Of a stretch of DNA of 64,000 nucleotides, positions 11,276 to 23,381 are shown in pieces. Both the position numbers and the translations under genes were made by a program. Position 1 is the stretch's first letter, and every line of letters starts with the position of its first letter. A model generated the notes under the pieces. That model searched no databases. It saw only the letters and a program-made list of their open reading frames with translations, and was not told where the DNA came from. Source of the stretch: Quercus robur (taxonomy: Eukaryota > Streptophyta > Magnoliopsida > Fagales > Fagaceae); assembly GCF_932294415.1 (NCBI RefSeq), contig NC_065544.1:38395293-38459292 (forward strand), written 5' to 3'.

Positions 11276-14200
11276 CTACTGGCAGTACTTTCTTAGGTAC
11301 TCAGTGTTCCATGGATGGGGTAGCTTTTGCCCCGTCTAGTGTCTTGAGGTGGTACGTGCCTTTCCTCTGCCATGACGTAATTCTGTAGGGTCCTTCTCAG
11401 TTTGGGTTGAGCTTTTCTTAAGTAGGATCTTTGCTAGCGCCCATTACTTTCATTAGGATGAGATCTCCAACCTGAAAGTCCTTGTGCCTAACTCTGGAAT
11501 TGTAGTGCTTGGCCATGAGGTTCTGGTACCGTGCCAATCTCTGTTCAGCTGTAGCCCTGACTTCATCTAGTAAGTCTAGCTGCAAGCGCATGGTCTCGTC
11601 ATTCTTCCGTTCGTCATGATTGTCTACCTTGTAGCTTGTGAATCCAACTTTGGCTGGGATGACTACTTCACTCCCGTACGCTAGTAGGAACGGTGTCTCC
11701 CCGGTAGGTGTTCTTGCTGTTGTCTGATAAGCCCATAAAACGCTCGGAAGTTCCTCCGGCCAGATGCGATCTTGAGCAAGGATCGTTTCATAACCTCTAC
11801 CTATCCGTTGGCTTGGGGGTGGGCGGGCGACGAGTAATGGTTCTTGATTCCTAGCTCCAAACAGAAGTCCCTGAATGCGTGGTTGTCGAACTACTTTCCG
11901 TTATCAGAGACAAGCACTCTTGGTATCCCATACCTGCAAATGATGTTCTTCCAAACAAAACTCCAAATATTCTTTTCCATGATAGCGGCTAAGGCTTCGG
12001 CTTCGGCTTCCACTCATTTTGTGAAGTAGTCGATGCCGACCACCAGGAACTTCAGCTGCCTGACTGCTATAGGGAAGGGGCCCATGATATCTAATCACTG
12101 AGAAAATGGCCATGGGGCCGTCATAGGGGTTAGTTCCTCGGATGGTTGTTTGATGGCATTGCTGAACCTCTGACACTTGTCGTAGGTTTTGATATAGGCT
12201 TGCGCATCCTTCTGCATGGTGGGCCAGTAATATCTTGCTCTAATCAGCTTGTGTACTAGTGATCTTGCCCCCGAGTGGTTTCTGCAAATCCCCTCGTGAA
12301 CTTCACTCATGACATATTCTGCCTCCTCGGGTACTAAGCATCTCAGATATGGGCGGGAGAAGCCTCTTTTATACAAAACATCTTTTATAATAACGAATCA
12401 TGAGGCTTGGACCTTTAGTTTCCTTGCAGCGTCTTTCCCGTCCGGTAGCATTCCATTCTTTAGGTAGGAGATTAATGGCGCAGTCCAGTTGTTTTTAATA
12501 CCTATCTCTTGCACACTTGTATTCTCATCAATGAGCGAGGAGGTTTAGATGAAAGATAATACCTATTGGGGACAAGCATGCATTCTGCTGAGGCAGCCTT
12601 AGCAAGTCAATCGGCGCGTTCGTTCTCCTCCCTTGGGATTTGGACGAACTTGATTTGGAGACTACCAATTCGGCCCTTCACCTCATCGAGGTATCTTTCA
12701 TTCTTGCATTCGTAGCCACCGTTGACCTGACTAGTTATGACTTGGGAATTGCAATGTATGATAATGTTTTTTGCCCCTGCTGCTCTTGCGAGGTCTAGTC
12801 TTGCAATCAAGGCTTCATATTCTACCTCATTATTTGTCGCATCGAGTCAGATCATGCATTCGATCTTATCTTCTTTTGGGGAGAATAGCACTACACTGGC
12901 TCCACTTGCTTGCCTATTAGAAGATTCGTTCGAGTAAATATTCCACAGGGGAATCTTTTCTGCCCCTTGGCCGTCCATGAGAGTGAACTCAGCGATGAAG
13001 TCAGCCACAACCTGTCCCTTTACAACCGTCCTCGGCCGGTACTATATGTCGAATTCGCTCAATTCTACAGCCTATAAAGCTATCCGTCCTGCGGCTTTGG
13101 GGCTATTCATGACTCTTTTCAAAGGTTTGTCCGTTAGGACCACAATGGTATGCGCTTGGAAGTATGGCTTAAGCTTTTGTGCCGCATTTACCAATGTGAA
13201 GGCCAGCTTTTCCATCTGGGGGTACCTCTTTTCTGCTTCTCAAAATGCTCGGCTTGCGAAGTAGACGGGTCTCTGAGCTCCATCTTCCTCTCTTACCAAA
13301 GCGGCACTGATAGCGGCTTGTGAGACGACTAAGTATAGGTAGAGCTCTTCTCCTGGCTTGGATGGGCTGAGTAATGGGGAAGATGACAGATACGCCTTTA
13401 GGTTTTCAAACGCCTGTTGGCACTTGTCTGTCCATTCAAATGACTTCTTCAATGCGCGAAAAAAAGGGGAGGCATTTGTCTGTCGCCCGTGAAACGAACC
13501 TATTTAATGCCTCTATTTTTTCATTCAAGCTTTGCACTTCCTTAACCGTCTTTGGTGGAGCTAGCTCCATTATTGCCTGTACTTTCTCTGGATTGACCTC
13601 TATACTTCTTTGAGATTCCATGAATCCCAGAAACTTCCTCGTAGTGACTCTGAATACACACTTACTCGGATTTAACTTCATATTGTACGTTTGGAGCATG
13701 TTGAAAGTTTCTCGGAGGCCGCTTAAGTGGTCGTCTTCCCTTACGCTTTTCACTAGTATGTCTTCTACATAAACTTGCACATTCCTCCCAATCTGGTGGA
13801 CAAACATCTTGTCCATCAATCTCTGATACATCGCCCCTGCGTTTTTGAGTTCGAATGACATTACTTTGTAGCAGAAAAGTTCCCGACTCGTAACAAAGGA
13901 AGTTTTTCCTTAATCCGTTTTCTCCATTCTGATCTGGTTGTAACCAGAAAAAGCATCCATAAAGCTCAGAAGTTCGTGTCCTGCGATCGAGTCTACCAAG
14001 GCATCTATCCGTGGGAGTGGGTAACTGTCTTTTGGGCAGGCTCTATTAAGATCTGTGAAATCAACGCACATCCTCCATTTTCCATTGGCCTTTTTAACCA
14101 TAACCACATTTGCCAACCAATCGGGGTAGTACACCTCCCGAATGAAATCTGCATCAAGCAACTTTTGAACTTCTTCAGCTATAGCTTTGCCTCTTTCTTG

Positions 14201-16471
14201 AGTGAACAGTCATTTTCTTTGTCGGATGGGAGGCAATGAGGGCGACACATTCAACTTGTGTACTATGATTGAAGGGTCAATCCCTGGCATGTCCTCATGA
14301 CTCCAGGCGAACACATCTTGGTTGTCCTTAAGGAAGGTCGTGAGCGCTTGTCGTACCATCTGACTTGATAATGTACCCATCTTAGTCGTCCGTTCGGGCT
14401 TTGATTCATCAAGGGTTATTTCTTCTAGCTCCTCAACCAGCTCTACTATTGCCCTTTGTTCATTTATGCACAATGTTTGTTGGTGATCATCCATTTCTAG
14501 CATGGCAATGTAGCATTTGCATGCAGCCACCTGATTTTCCAGTAGCTCTCCTACTCCATAATCTGTAGGGAATTTGATCATCAAGTGGTAGGTTAAAGTT
14601 ACAGCCTTCCATGAGTTAAGGGTTAGTCATCCAAGAATGATATTGTAAGCGGATGAACAGTCGACCACAAGGAATGTTATGTCCTTGGTAATCTACTGCG
14701 GGTAGTCGCCTACCGTTACTGACAATGTGACGGCGCCAAGGGGGAAAATCCTTGTGCCTCCGAAACCGATGAGGGTGGTATTTATCGAGACCAGTTGTTC
14801 TCTGTCAATCCTCATCTGCTGGAAGGTCGGGTAATACAGGATGTCTGTTGAGCTGTCATTGTCGATCAGAATCCGATGCATGTTATAATCTCCTACTCGT
14901 AGGCTGACGACAAGTGCATCGTCATGCGGGTGGTGGAGCCTTCAAGTGTCTTCTTCCGAGAATCTGATTATATGGTTGTCGATCTGTGCCATCTTAGGTA
15001 CGGAGCCTGTCAGCTGGACGTTCTAGACCATTCTGAGGTAGGTCTTACGGGCCTTCTTGGACGACCCGGTTTTGGCTGTGCCCCCTACTATCATTCTTAT
15101 ATCTCCAATGAGGGGTCTAAGTCGTTCATTCTCCCGTTGTGGGGCTTGCTCTTGTGGTGGATCCGTCCTTCCCTTACGAATGAACCTCTGCAATTTCCCT
15201 TGTCTTATAAGAGCTTCTATCTGTTGTTTCAAATCTTAGCAGTCGGCTGTGTCGTGTCCGTGATCACGATGGAACCGGTAATACTTATCCCTTGACCTCT
15301 TATTGGGATCTCCCTTCAGCTTGTCGGGAAACGTCAGAGCTCTTTCGTCTTTTATCTACATCAAGACTTGGTCTATCGGGGCCGTTAGCGGTGTGAAACT
15401 TGCGAATTTCCCAATGGTGGGTCCGGAGTGTTAGTCTTCTTGTCGTTCTCTAGTTCTAGCCATCTTTCGACCCTTATCCTACCGAGCGTCTTCCTGTCTT
15501 TCCCTCTTTCTAGGCTTCTCTTCTTGGGCCAATAATGCATCCTCCACGTTCATATATTTGGTAGCCCTGTAGAGCACAGCCGACATGGTTTTTGGATCGT
15601 TCTTATATAGAGAAAATAAGAATTTTTCTTTTCGTAGGCCATTAATGAATGCTGCTACGCATATTTTGTCATCCGCTTTATCGATTGAGAGGGCCTCCTT
15701 GTTGAAATGAGTTATGTAGGACCTTAGCGTCTCATCCTCCCTCTACTTTATGTTCATCAGGCATGTAGTAGACTTTTTATACCTGTGTCCCCTGATGAAG
15801 TGCGATGTGAATTGGGCGCTTAACTCCTTGAAGGACCTAATGGAGTTGGGCGTCAACCTGCTAAACCAGACCCTTGTGGGGCCCTTCAGTGTGGTGGGGA
15901 AGGCTCTGCACATGATCTCATCTGGTATCCCCTAAAGGTGCATGAGGGTCTTGAAGGAGTCCAAGTGATCCAGCGGGTCTTTGTTTCCATCGTAGTTTTC
16001 CACCTGCGGCATACAAAACTTTGGTGGAAGGGGGAAAGAGTTGACTAACATGGTGAATGGTGAGTCGATTCGGTGGACCAGATCGTCGAGATCACTGGAC
16101 ACTCTCCCCTTGAGTGCGTTCATCATGAAGTCCATCCGTTCTCTTATCATCTGCATCTCCGCGACAATGTGGGGCAGAGCCATATCAATAGTTGATGGAC
16201 GACTCATGTCCTGCCTTTCTGGTTTGCTTGGGGCATTACTTCCTTTCGGCCCCTCCTGGTCTCTTCGTTCAGCACTGGTACCTTCTTGATCCTCCTCTTG
16301 GATACTTATAACTACATTCTTCTGCCGTAGCTGCTCCTCTAGGACTTCGTTTTGTTTGGTAAGGCACTCCACTATAGCTGTGAGGGTTTGGACCTGTCTC
16401 TCTAGGGCAATAGGTCGCGGCTCGTCTCCTTGAATGTTGTTGGTGGTTGCCATTGAGCGAGTAAGTACCAT
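11276..16471 (-). pseudogene. Element A gag-pol polyprotein, heavily decayed
   Basis: The Gag start is MVLTRSMATT at 16471. Gag capsid-like sequence runs to about 15350, followed by a zinc knuckle (HRDHGHDT, about 15250). The protease motif region is near 14870 (IDNDSS in place of the usual D-[ST]-G). Reverse transcriptase spans about 14160-13440 (FMDAFSGYNQI; the active site reads YVED, not YVDD). RNase H lies at about 13450-13000, a second RNase H at about 12930-12600, and integrase at about 12380-11500, ending near 11276. More than a dozen in-frame stops and at least two frameshifts (one at a T-run near 13455) make it non-functional. I give positions only. Confidence 0.85.
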
Positions 16472-16517
16472 GCAACTCTTTGTCCGGGAAGCGTTTGTAT
16501 GGCTTACAAATTGCTGT

Positions 16518-16540
16518 CGATTCCCATAGACGGCGCCAAC
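16518..16540 (-). other. Element A primer-binding site
   Basis: TTGGCGCCGTCTATGGGAAT on the minus strand, immediately inside the 5' LTR. It closely resembles the same site in element B and has the TGGCGCCGT core complementary to a tRNA 3' end (tRNA-Asp-like). Confidence 0.75.
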
Positions 16541-17071
16541 TAATGATGCCGTAAAAATCACTAGTGAGCCACACAGTCCTCGCACACTCGAAGCAAAACC
16601 TGCACAACAAAAAGAGAAGACCTAATAGAGAGCATCGGTGTGGTGCTGGCCAAATACCCTCCGAAGGTCAAGTTAGAACTATTCTCACAACTCTAGAGTG
16701 CTAGAGAGTGGTAAATTATGCGTACCTTTTTCTTGAGGGTCATTGGGTTTTTATAGTCGCATAGGGCCATACCCCAATACTTGCAGAACAAGTCTTTTCC
16801 TTCTAAGAAAGATACTTATTAATACGTGTATATTCTAGAATTCTAGTCGTATCGGAATTCCATTCATGTTAGGACTCTACGAATTAGGGCTAATCGTGTG
16901 TCACAAGTATTTAAGGTTCCTTGGAGACTACGTGATGATGAAATGGATGTCACGTGGCCGCTCGATCCATCCACGCTGCGCCCGTCCTAACGTGATCCGT
17001 CCAATGCGAGTACACTCGTCTTACGTCAAGTCCGTCAAGATGGATCTGTCATGTTTAATTTTTCCTCTTCA
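16541..17071 (-). repeat. Element A 5' LTR
   Basis: Same length as 7081-7611 and about 92.5% identical by eye. A TATA-like TATAAAAA lies on the minus strand at 16748-16755. The inner end has mutated from TG to TA. Confidence 0.88.
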
Positions 17072-17235
17072 TCACATATTCATGAAAAAGCAAAATTCTC
17101 ACTTCAATATTTAACAGAGAAGTTGTTGATTTTATATTGGTTCCACTGCCATTCCCAAATGCTTGGTGGTCTTGGCCCTTGGCTGAAGAAAGTTTTGGCC
17201 GCATTTGATGTTGATAGCTTTTTCAATTTTTCATT

Positions 17236-17640
17236 GAACAAAGTTTCTCTACAAATTTGTTTGAAGAAAAACCCTTCAAACTTTCCTTATATCTTTTTAT
17301 TGGATATGATTTTTGAAAAATTTACCTTCAAATTGCATTTTCTTATTATTATATTCTCTATGCTTGCAAAATTTCAAGAAGATAAAAAATTAATAACTAT
17401 GTTATTAATCAAATATTTAAATTTCAAATTTTTGTAGTCTTAATTAAATTATGCGTAAAAAATATGTTTATAAATTGAATAGTAATTAACATCAGATTCG
17501 AACAAAATTTGATGTGCATGTTAAGAACATAAAGAACATGTAATCCAATTATTCGATTTTCAAAATATATAATCATGCTAATTTATTAGTCGAAGTTTGA
17601 AAAAAAAAATTTCAAACTAGTTTGGAGATAAACTTTGTCA
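17236..17640. mobile_element. MITE family 2, copy 2 (diverged)
   Basis: The ends (ACAAAGTTTCTCTACAAA and the inverted TTTGGAGATAAACTTTGT) and the interior around 'ttctctatgcttgcaaaatt' resemble 3652-4046 and 47941-48336. A long open frame across it (17051-17437) is chance. A (TA)n run follows at 17655-17677. Confidence 0.5.
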
Positions 17641-17788
17641 TTTTCCATTTTTCATATATATATATATATATATATATTAAGAAGGTATTTCCCTAATGAG
17701 TATGCTGTTTAATTTTTTCAATTTATTATACCGTTTTTCTCTGGTACAACACACCACATAACACTACACTCCACACTTCTCTAAATGA

Positions 17789-18268
17789 CTTGTTTGGAAT
17801 GAAGGGGAGGAATGGAGAGTAGAGGGAAGTTGGCTAGAAATTGATCTAATTTCATCTCTCTCTCAATTTAAAAAAAATAAAAAAATAAAAAAATAAGGAG
17901 ATATAATTGTGTGAGTAAGATATTGCCTAAAATAAATCTCAAATTTAATTCTAATATTATAACTCACAACCAAACTTATACATAGGTTTATTTATTCCAT
18001 TACTTTTTATTTCCAGAAATAAAGATTACCATTCTTGCTATAATTCTCATTTAGCGTACCAAACGTGCCCTTAATCCTTTAGGGCATTCACATCAGTCCG
18101 TGTAAAATTTTTCGTCTATTTTACAATAAAAACATACTTTTTCTATTTTATACAACCATTTTTCCAAAACACCCACAATAGAGTTGGCAAAAAATTAGGT
18201 TAATTTCTGGCCAACTCTACTCTACTCCCCCCCCCCCCCTCTCTCTCCCCCTTAATCCAAACGGTCCT
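17789..18268. mobile_element. MITE-like inverted-repeat element
   Basis: About 50-bp inverted arms: the left starts TGTTTGGAATGAAGGGGAGG and ends GTTGGCTAGAAATT; the right reads AATTTCTGGCCAAC to TTAATCCAAACGG. The interior is AT-rich and non-coding. From 18269 to 19144 I see no gene, only CTT-rich and AT-rich sequence. Confidence 0.5.
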
Positions 18269-19144
18269 AAAGGAATGGGTGATTTGTGGGTGCAATGTGA
18301 ATGCAATAATTGAAAATAAAGTACAAAGAACAAGAAGAACAAAAGGCAACAAGCAAAATACCAAAACATGTGATTCACAAAGAAAATAAAAGGTTAAAGA
18401 GGAAAGGGTCATGGTGATCGTCCATTACTTCCTTTCTTAGCAGCAACCGATGGTGATTAGTTGACTTGTCTCTCAGTTGTCCATCATAACTTTGTGTGTT
18501 CAACTAATGTTCTGAATATGTTTCAAATCCATTACAGTTTGTCCATTTGGATATAATATTTAATTATCAGTCTATTTCGGTGTATTGTTTCGAGATTTCT
18601 TCATTACTCACTTACTCTTTCAAACTTTCAATCTTCTTCCTTATAACAACCGCGAGTCTCAGTGCTCTCTTGTTCTCTTATTCTCATCATCATCATCTTT
18701 TTCTTTTTCTTTTTCACCTCCTCTATGCCAGAGTGAGACATAGATCAAAGAATGAGAAGTGTTGTTTGTGAGTTTTGACCCAGCAAAATATGACACATAT
18801 AGGTTTAGGAAGGCCAAAATTCATACCAAGCAAAAGATGAATTTTGGCTGAAATCGACCAGAACTGCCAAAACAAGTCAAAAATTGGGCAAAATTTAATC
18901 TGAGGTGTAACATAGGGTATTACTATTTCGGTTTGCAGATTGGTAAGAGAAATTCCAACTATTCCAATTGGAATGGAACAATTTTCATGATTTTGTTTAA
19001 CCAAATAGGAAGTATAACATTTTAGCAAGGCTCAAGATAGGGTATTAGCAACTTCAAAGAGTTAAGATGGGATGGGTAGTGAGATTGATTAGGACTAGTG
19101 AGTGAAATACTAGTTTTCTCAAAAGTCTTTACCATTATGCACAC

Positions 19145-19287
19145 TTGGCACGATAGTCACTCCACAAGTATAAGTGCATATGAGGTGTGGGTGGCAAGAG
19201 TCGGGGTTTAAATCTCATAAGGAAATTTTACACACATGTACACTTAGATTAAGTTAGAGTAGAATTCTATCTATCTAAAAAAAAAAT
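19145..19287 (+). mobile_element. tRNA-derived SINE (Au-like)
   Basis: Begins TTGGCACGATAGTCACTCCA and has a B-box-like GGGGTTTAAATCTC. It ends with TCTATCTATCT plus an A-run. Layout and wording match the widespread angiosperm Au SINE type. The duplication flanks are not clear. Confidence 0.65.
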
Positions 19288-19391
19288 CATTGCTTATTAC
19301 TTTGGTAGTAGGCCAATGGTAAAATTGTATAAGTTTTGGCAGGGGGATTTCTAGATCCTTTGAAATGGAGGTGAAGGGTATTATTTATAGG

Positions 19392-20474
19392 TGTAAGCAC
19401 AAAATCTCAAATTTGGAAATGAAACAATTGAATATGTTTCACAAGTGTAAATTTTTATTGATGAATTAGTAGTACAATTCTCTATATTTGGATTCTAATA
19501 CAATAGAATGATCCTTTGATTTGATCTCCTTGGAAAAGTCTTCAATTGAAGTATTGTGTCGATGTGATCTTGACTCAAACACAAGATATCCTCCCCTTGG
19601 AGTAGATTGAAAGATCTTTGGAATGAAATTGCGATGATCTCTGGCTATGTGCTTGTTAGAGATTTCTTGTTCTTTGTATTCTTCATGTGTTCTTAATCTT
19701 AATTAGAAGATTTGTGGTGGAAGTTCTTTGAGGCTTTAGAGCTTGAATCTGATGAAGTTTTGATGGATCAAAGTCTTTGAAGTTTTTGGAAGCTTTGAAT
19801 CTTGATTCCAGTAGAACTTTAAGACTAGGAAGAATGATTTAGACAAATGTTCCTTGTCTTCGAAGATTTTTAGTGAAAGTTCGTTGGGACCTTGGAGGCT
19901 TGGATTCGTAGAATTTCACTAATTTGTAGTCTCTTGGTGTTTATGAGGCTTTTGAGCTTGATTCCAATGAACTTTGAGATCTAGAAAGATGACTTGAATG
20001 ATTTTGCTTCGAAATGTTCTTAAGATTCAAACATTGAAGTTGTTGATGTTCTTGGAGGCTTTGGAACTTGATTTTGGCAGAGCTTTAAGACTTCTGAATT
20101 TTTCTGAATCCCCTCCATAAGATTGAGAAGGGTCTCTATTTATAAAGGATTTGAAGACATGTGATTGGCTCTCATTAGTGACACGTGTAATGATCTGAAT
20201 GGATGGACTTTATGTCTTGTTCTCCAAGGGACATGTGACATTATTTGATTAGCCAAAGTGTTTTAATTTAAAATAACACATGGCAAATTTTAATTAGAGT
20301 TCTTATGTCATTTAAATTAACACATGTCAACATGCAATTGGCTCTTAAGTATTCTTTGTGATTTTTTATTTAAAAACACTTGGAATATTTACATTGGTCT
20401 CTAAATAATGTCAATGGGACCCACTAAATAGTATGTGGAATCTTGTAATTGGTTGCAAAATTTCTATTTCTACA
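19392..20474. mobile_element. Solo LTR of an LTR retrotransposon, 1,083 bp
   Basis: Begins TGTAAGCACAAAATC and ends ATTTCTACA, flanked by a perfect 5-bp duplication ATAGG (19387-19391, 20475-20479). The interior holds several loose repeats of 'GAGGCTTTGGAGCTTGAT'-type sequence. Around 20133-20142 there is CTATTTATAA, which could be a TATA box. There is no coding sequence, so only the LTR remains after LTR-LTR recombination. Confidence 0.8.
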
Positions 20475-21975
20475 ATAGGCTTAAGAGCACTAGCATTAGG
20501 GGGTGTACAACCCCCCTAGTTGCTATTTTAGCAACAAACAAGCCAAACATTAGCCACCGGGGAGAGGGGTGGGAATCTATATTTTTATACTAACTATAGC
20601 TTAGGATGAAAAAAAGATATTATTTTATTAAAAATATCTCATCTTTCTCTCTCTTCAATCACGCTACACCTCTTCTTCTCTCCTCTCATTTCTCATCTTC
20701 ATTTCTCTCTCCCTACTCTCTTTGTTTCGGTTTCTCTCTCTCTCTCCTCACTCTCTGATTCTGTCTCTTCGTCTCTTCTCTCTTTCTTTCACTCCGATTT
20801 TCTCTCTCCTTCTTTTCTCTCTTCGCCTCTTCTTTCTTTCACTCTCCGATTTGGTGGTTTTAGATTTTATGGGTTTTTGTGGTTTTTGAGTTAATGGGTT
20901 TTGGTGGTTTTTGATTGAGTTTATGGGTTTTAGTGGTTGGCATGGTGGATTAGTGGCTAGGGTTTGGGTTTCTCTCAGCTGGAATCGATTTAGGTTTCTC
21001 TTGGATTGGGTTTCTCTCGGTTTGGATAAGGTTGGAATTAGTGGCTAGAGGTGGGATAAGGTTGGAATTGGTGGTCGTGGTGGCGTGGAGGTCGTTGGTT
21101 ATGGGTTGTGGGTTTTGGGTTTTGGTGGATCATGCAATGGTGGGTTTTGGTCTATGTGTGGTATGGTGGATTGTGTCGATACTATATTTCATTTAGCCTT
21201 GATTCATGCATAAAAAAAAATAAAAATAAAATAAATAAAAAAAAATAAAAAAGATTGAAAAAGGTGCAAAATCATGAATTTCAAAGCCAAAAATGGTAAA
21301 AATAAATACAACATGTTTGAATGGAGAATCAAAAAGTCACAATGATTGAAAAATCAATTTTACAGCTTAAGACCAAAACCCTAATCGGGTATGGTAAAAA
21401 AAGATGACTTTTTTATCCGACCATTAGATCATGTTGATTTTGGACTGTCTCATAGGGCATCTTTTTCCCTTCGAAACGATAGTTTATGGGCCAAAATCGG
21501 GGCTAAAATGGATGAGATATCATTAAAATACCAAAAAACCCTAATAAAAATCTTCACTTTTTTTTTAATAGGAAAAACTAGTAGTTTTTTACCTAACTTT
21601 GCGCCATAAACTTTACTGATTAGGCAAGAACTGGAACGAGCAGGCTGGACCATCTCAAAGAAAAAGATCTTAGCTAATTTTCATCAAAAGGGCTTAACAA
21701 TATCTGCTCTGAATTAGAAGATATGAATTTTTCAAGAAAAAAAGGAACAAAAATTTTTAGCAATGTGTCACATTCCTTCTGAGCGCAATATCTTGATGAC
21801 CGTAGCTCCAAATCAAAGGCCAGGACCATTGGAAACTGGACATCTAGAGCTTTCCATGCATATGAAATTCAAGGAAAATGGAGCTCGGAAAGGCCTCCAA
21901 ACAGCAGCACAAAGATCAGGCCAGAAATTAGAAAAAGATAAAAAAAAAATGGCTGATGAGGTGGCAAAAGTGGAA

Positions 21976-22013
21976 GGCTAGCATTAGTGTATCAGTATAC
22001 ACTAGTGCTAGCC
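21976..22013. repeat. Near-perfect 38-bp palindrome
   Basis: GGCTAGCATTAGTGTAT is followed within 4 bases by the inverse of GGCTAGCACTAGTGTAT, a 16 of 17 match. It lies in the long solo LTR about 20 bp before the TATA-like sequence, so it may be part of the LTR promoter or a small insertion. Confidence 0.75.
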
Positions 22014-23381
22014 TCCCATTTTCTTCATCCCCCTATAAAAACTCCCCATTTTAAAGAAAAATCATGGAGAAAAATAGGAAGAAATAGGTAGAGAAAATAG
22101 TGAAATAGGGACAAAAAAGTGAGCAAAATTAAAAAAAAAAAAACAAAAAAAAAAAAAAAGAAAAAGTAGTAAAAAAAAATTCCGGAAAATTACCTTTTTG
22201 GAAATTCATAAAAAAAAATTTCTCTCTCCTCTTTCTCTCTCTCTAGGAAACTCACACAAAAAAGCTTCATCCATTTTTATTATAATTTTTGTGGGTAAGG
22301 GTATAGGGATGGGTTAGTTTCTTAATAACTACACCTATCCCACCCTTTTTATTATATTGTAATCATCTTTCTCCATACATATAAATTTTTTCTTTTATCT
22401 TACTTGTTCGTATTTGCTTTATTTTTCTATGCTCTTGTATATATTGTGTATATATCTATCTATCTCTTTATTTTGATGTTCATATTATTGTTGTTGGTTC
22501 ATATTATTGTGCTTGTTTTCCCTAGATGGGTATTGGACCATCACCTAGGATTTGTATGGGAGGTACCCTTAGGGGGAGGAAATCCCATCCCACCTAGGCA
22601 TTTAGGGATTTTACTATGATTGTTCTTTAATTTATGTCATCTCATTTACTTTCAAGCAATTCCATCCCCTTTTAATTTATGTCATCCCATTTGCTTTCAA
22701 CCAATCCCCATTTTTTATTTTATGTCATCTCATTTAATTTCTTGCACATCCCCTCTCCCCCCTTATTTTATTGCACGCGCACACACACACACATATGTAT
22801 GTATGTATGTATACTATATCTAGACACCAAAAAAAAAAAAAAAAAGATTTTCTACCATCTCTCTTAAACCTCCATTAGAGCACAATATGGGTATGTCTCA
22901 TAAGAATAGTGATGACTTAGAAATCTCATTTCTTTATGATGAAGAATCCATAAGGCTTGAAAGAGATTAAAATTTATTTAAGAGAGAAAAAAAGAACATT
23001 TTTTAATCAATCTTTACAATATTTCAACACTTTATATTCTCGTCATTTAATTTTTAGCACTTTATATTCTTGTCATTTAATTTTATGCATTTTACTTTTA
23101 CGTCATTTAAATTTCTACACCTTAATTTCCTTGCAACTTATTTTCTGCACTTTTTATTGTTGTTCCTTTACGGATCTCATTATTAAAGTTGCCATAAGAT
23201 AAATATGTCTGGGTAAACATTTCCCCTACACACTATTCTAAGAAAATGCTTTTCTTCAAAAATATTTTTACACCTCTTTCTTTAAAAATGAACTCTTTTT
23301 CAAAAAAAAAAAAGGAAAAAAGGAGTCTTTTTAAAATGCTTTTCCTTTGTTCTTCTTAAAAGTTTTCAAAACAAAAACCTC

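Larger units (their letters stand above)
7081..17071 (-). mobile_element. Element A: old Ty3/gypsy (Tat-lineage) LTR retrotransposon, decayed
   Basis: A complete but inactive element of about 9,991 bp lying on the minus strand. Two 531-bp LTRs (7081-7611, 16541-17071) differ at about 40 sites by eye (about 7.5%). The flanks are TCACG at 7076-7080 and TCACA at 17072-17076, a target duplication with one transition. Order in element direction: 5' LTR, primer-binding site, gag, protease, reverse transcriptase, two RNase H segments, integrase, tandem array, opposite-strand gene, purine-rich tract, 3' LTR. The extra RNase H and the antisense gene are marks of the plant Tat lineage. Confidence 0.88.

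Noticed and set aside
17051..17437. 128-codon open frame
   Set aside because: It crosses the end of element A's LTR into a MITE; composition is AT-driven and no conserved motif is present.
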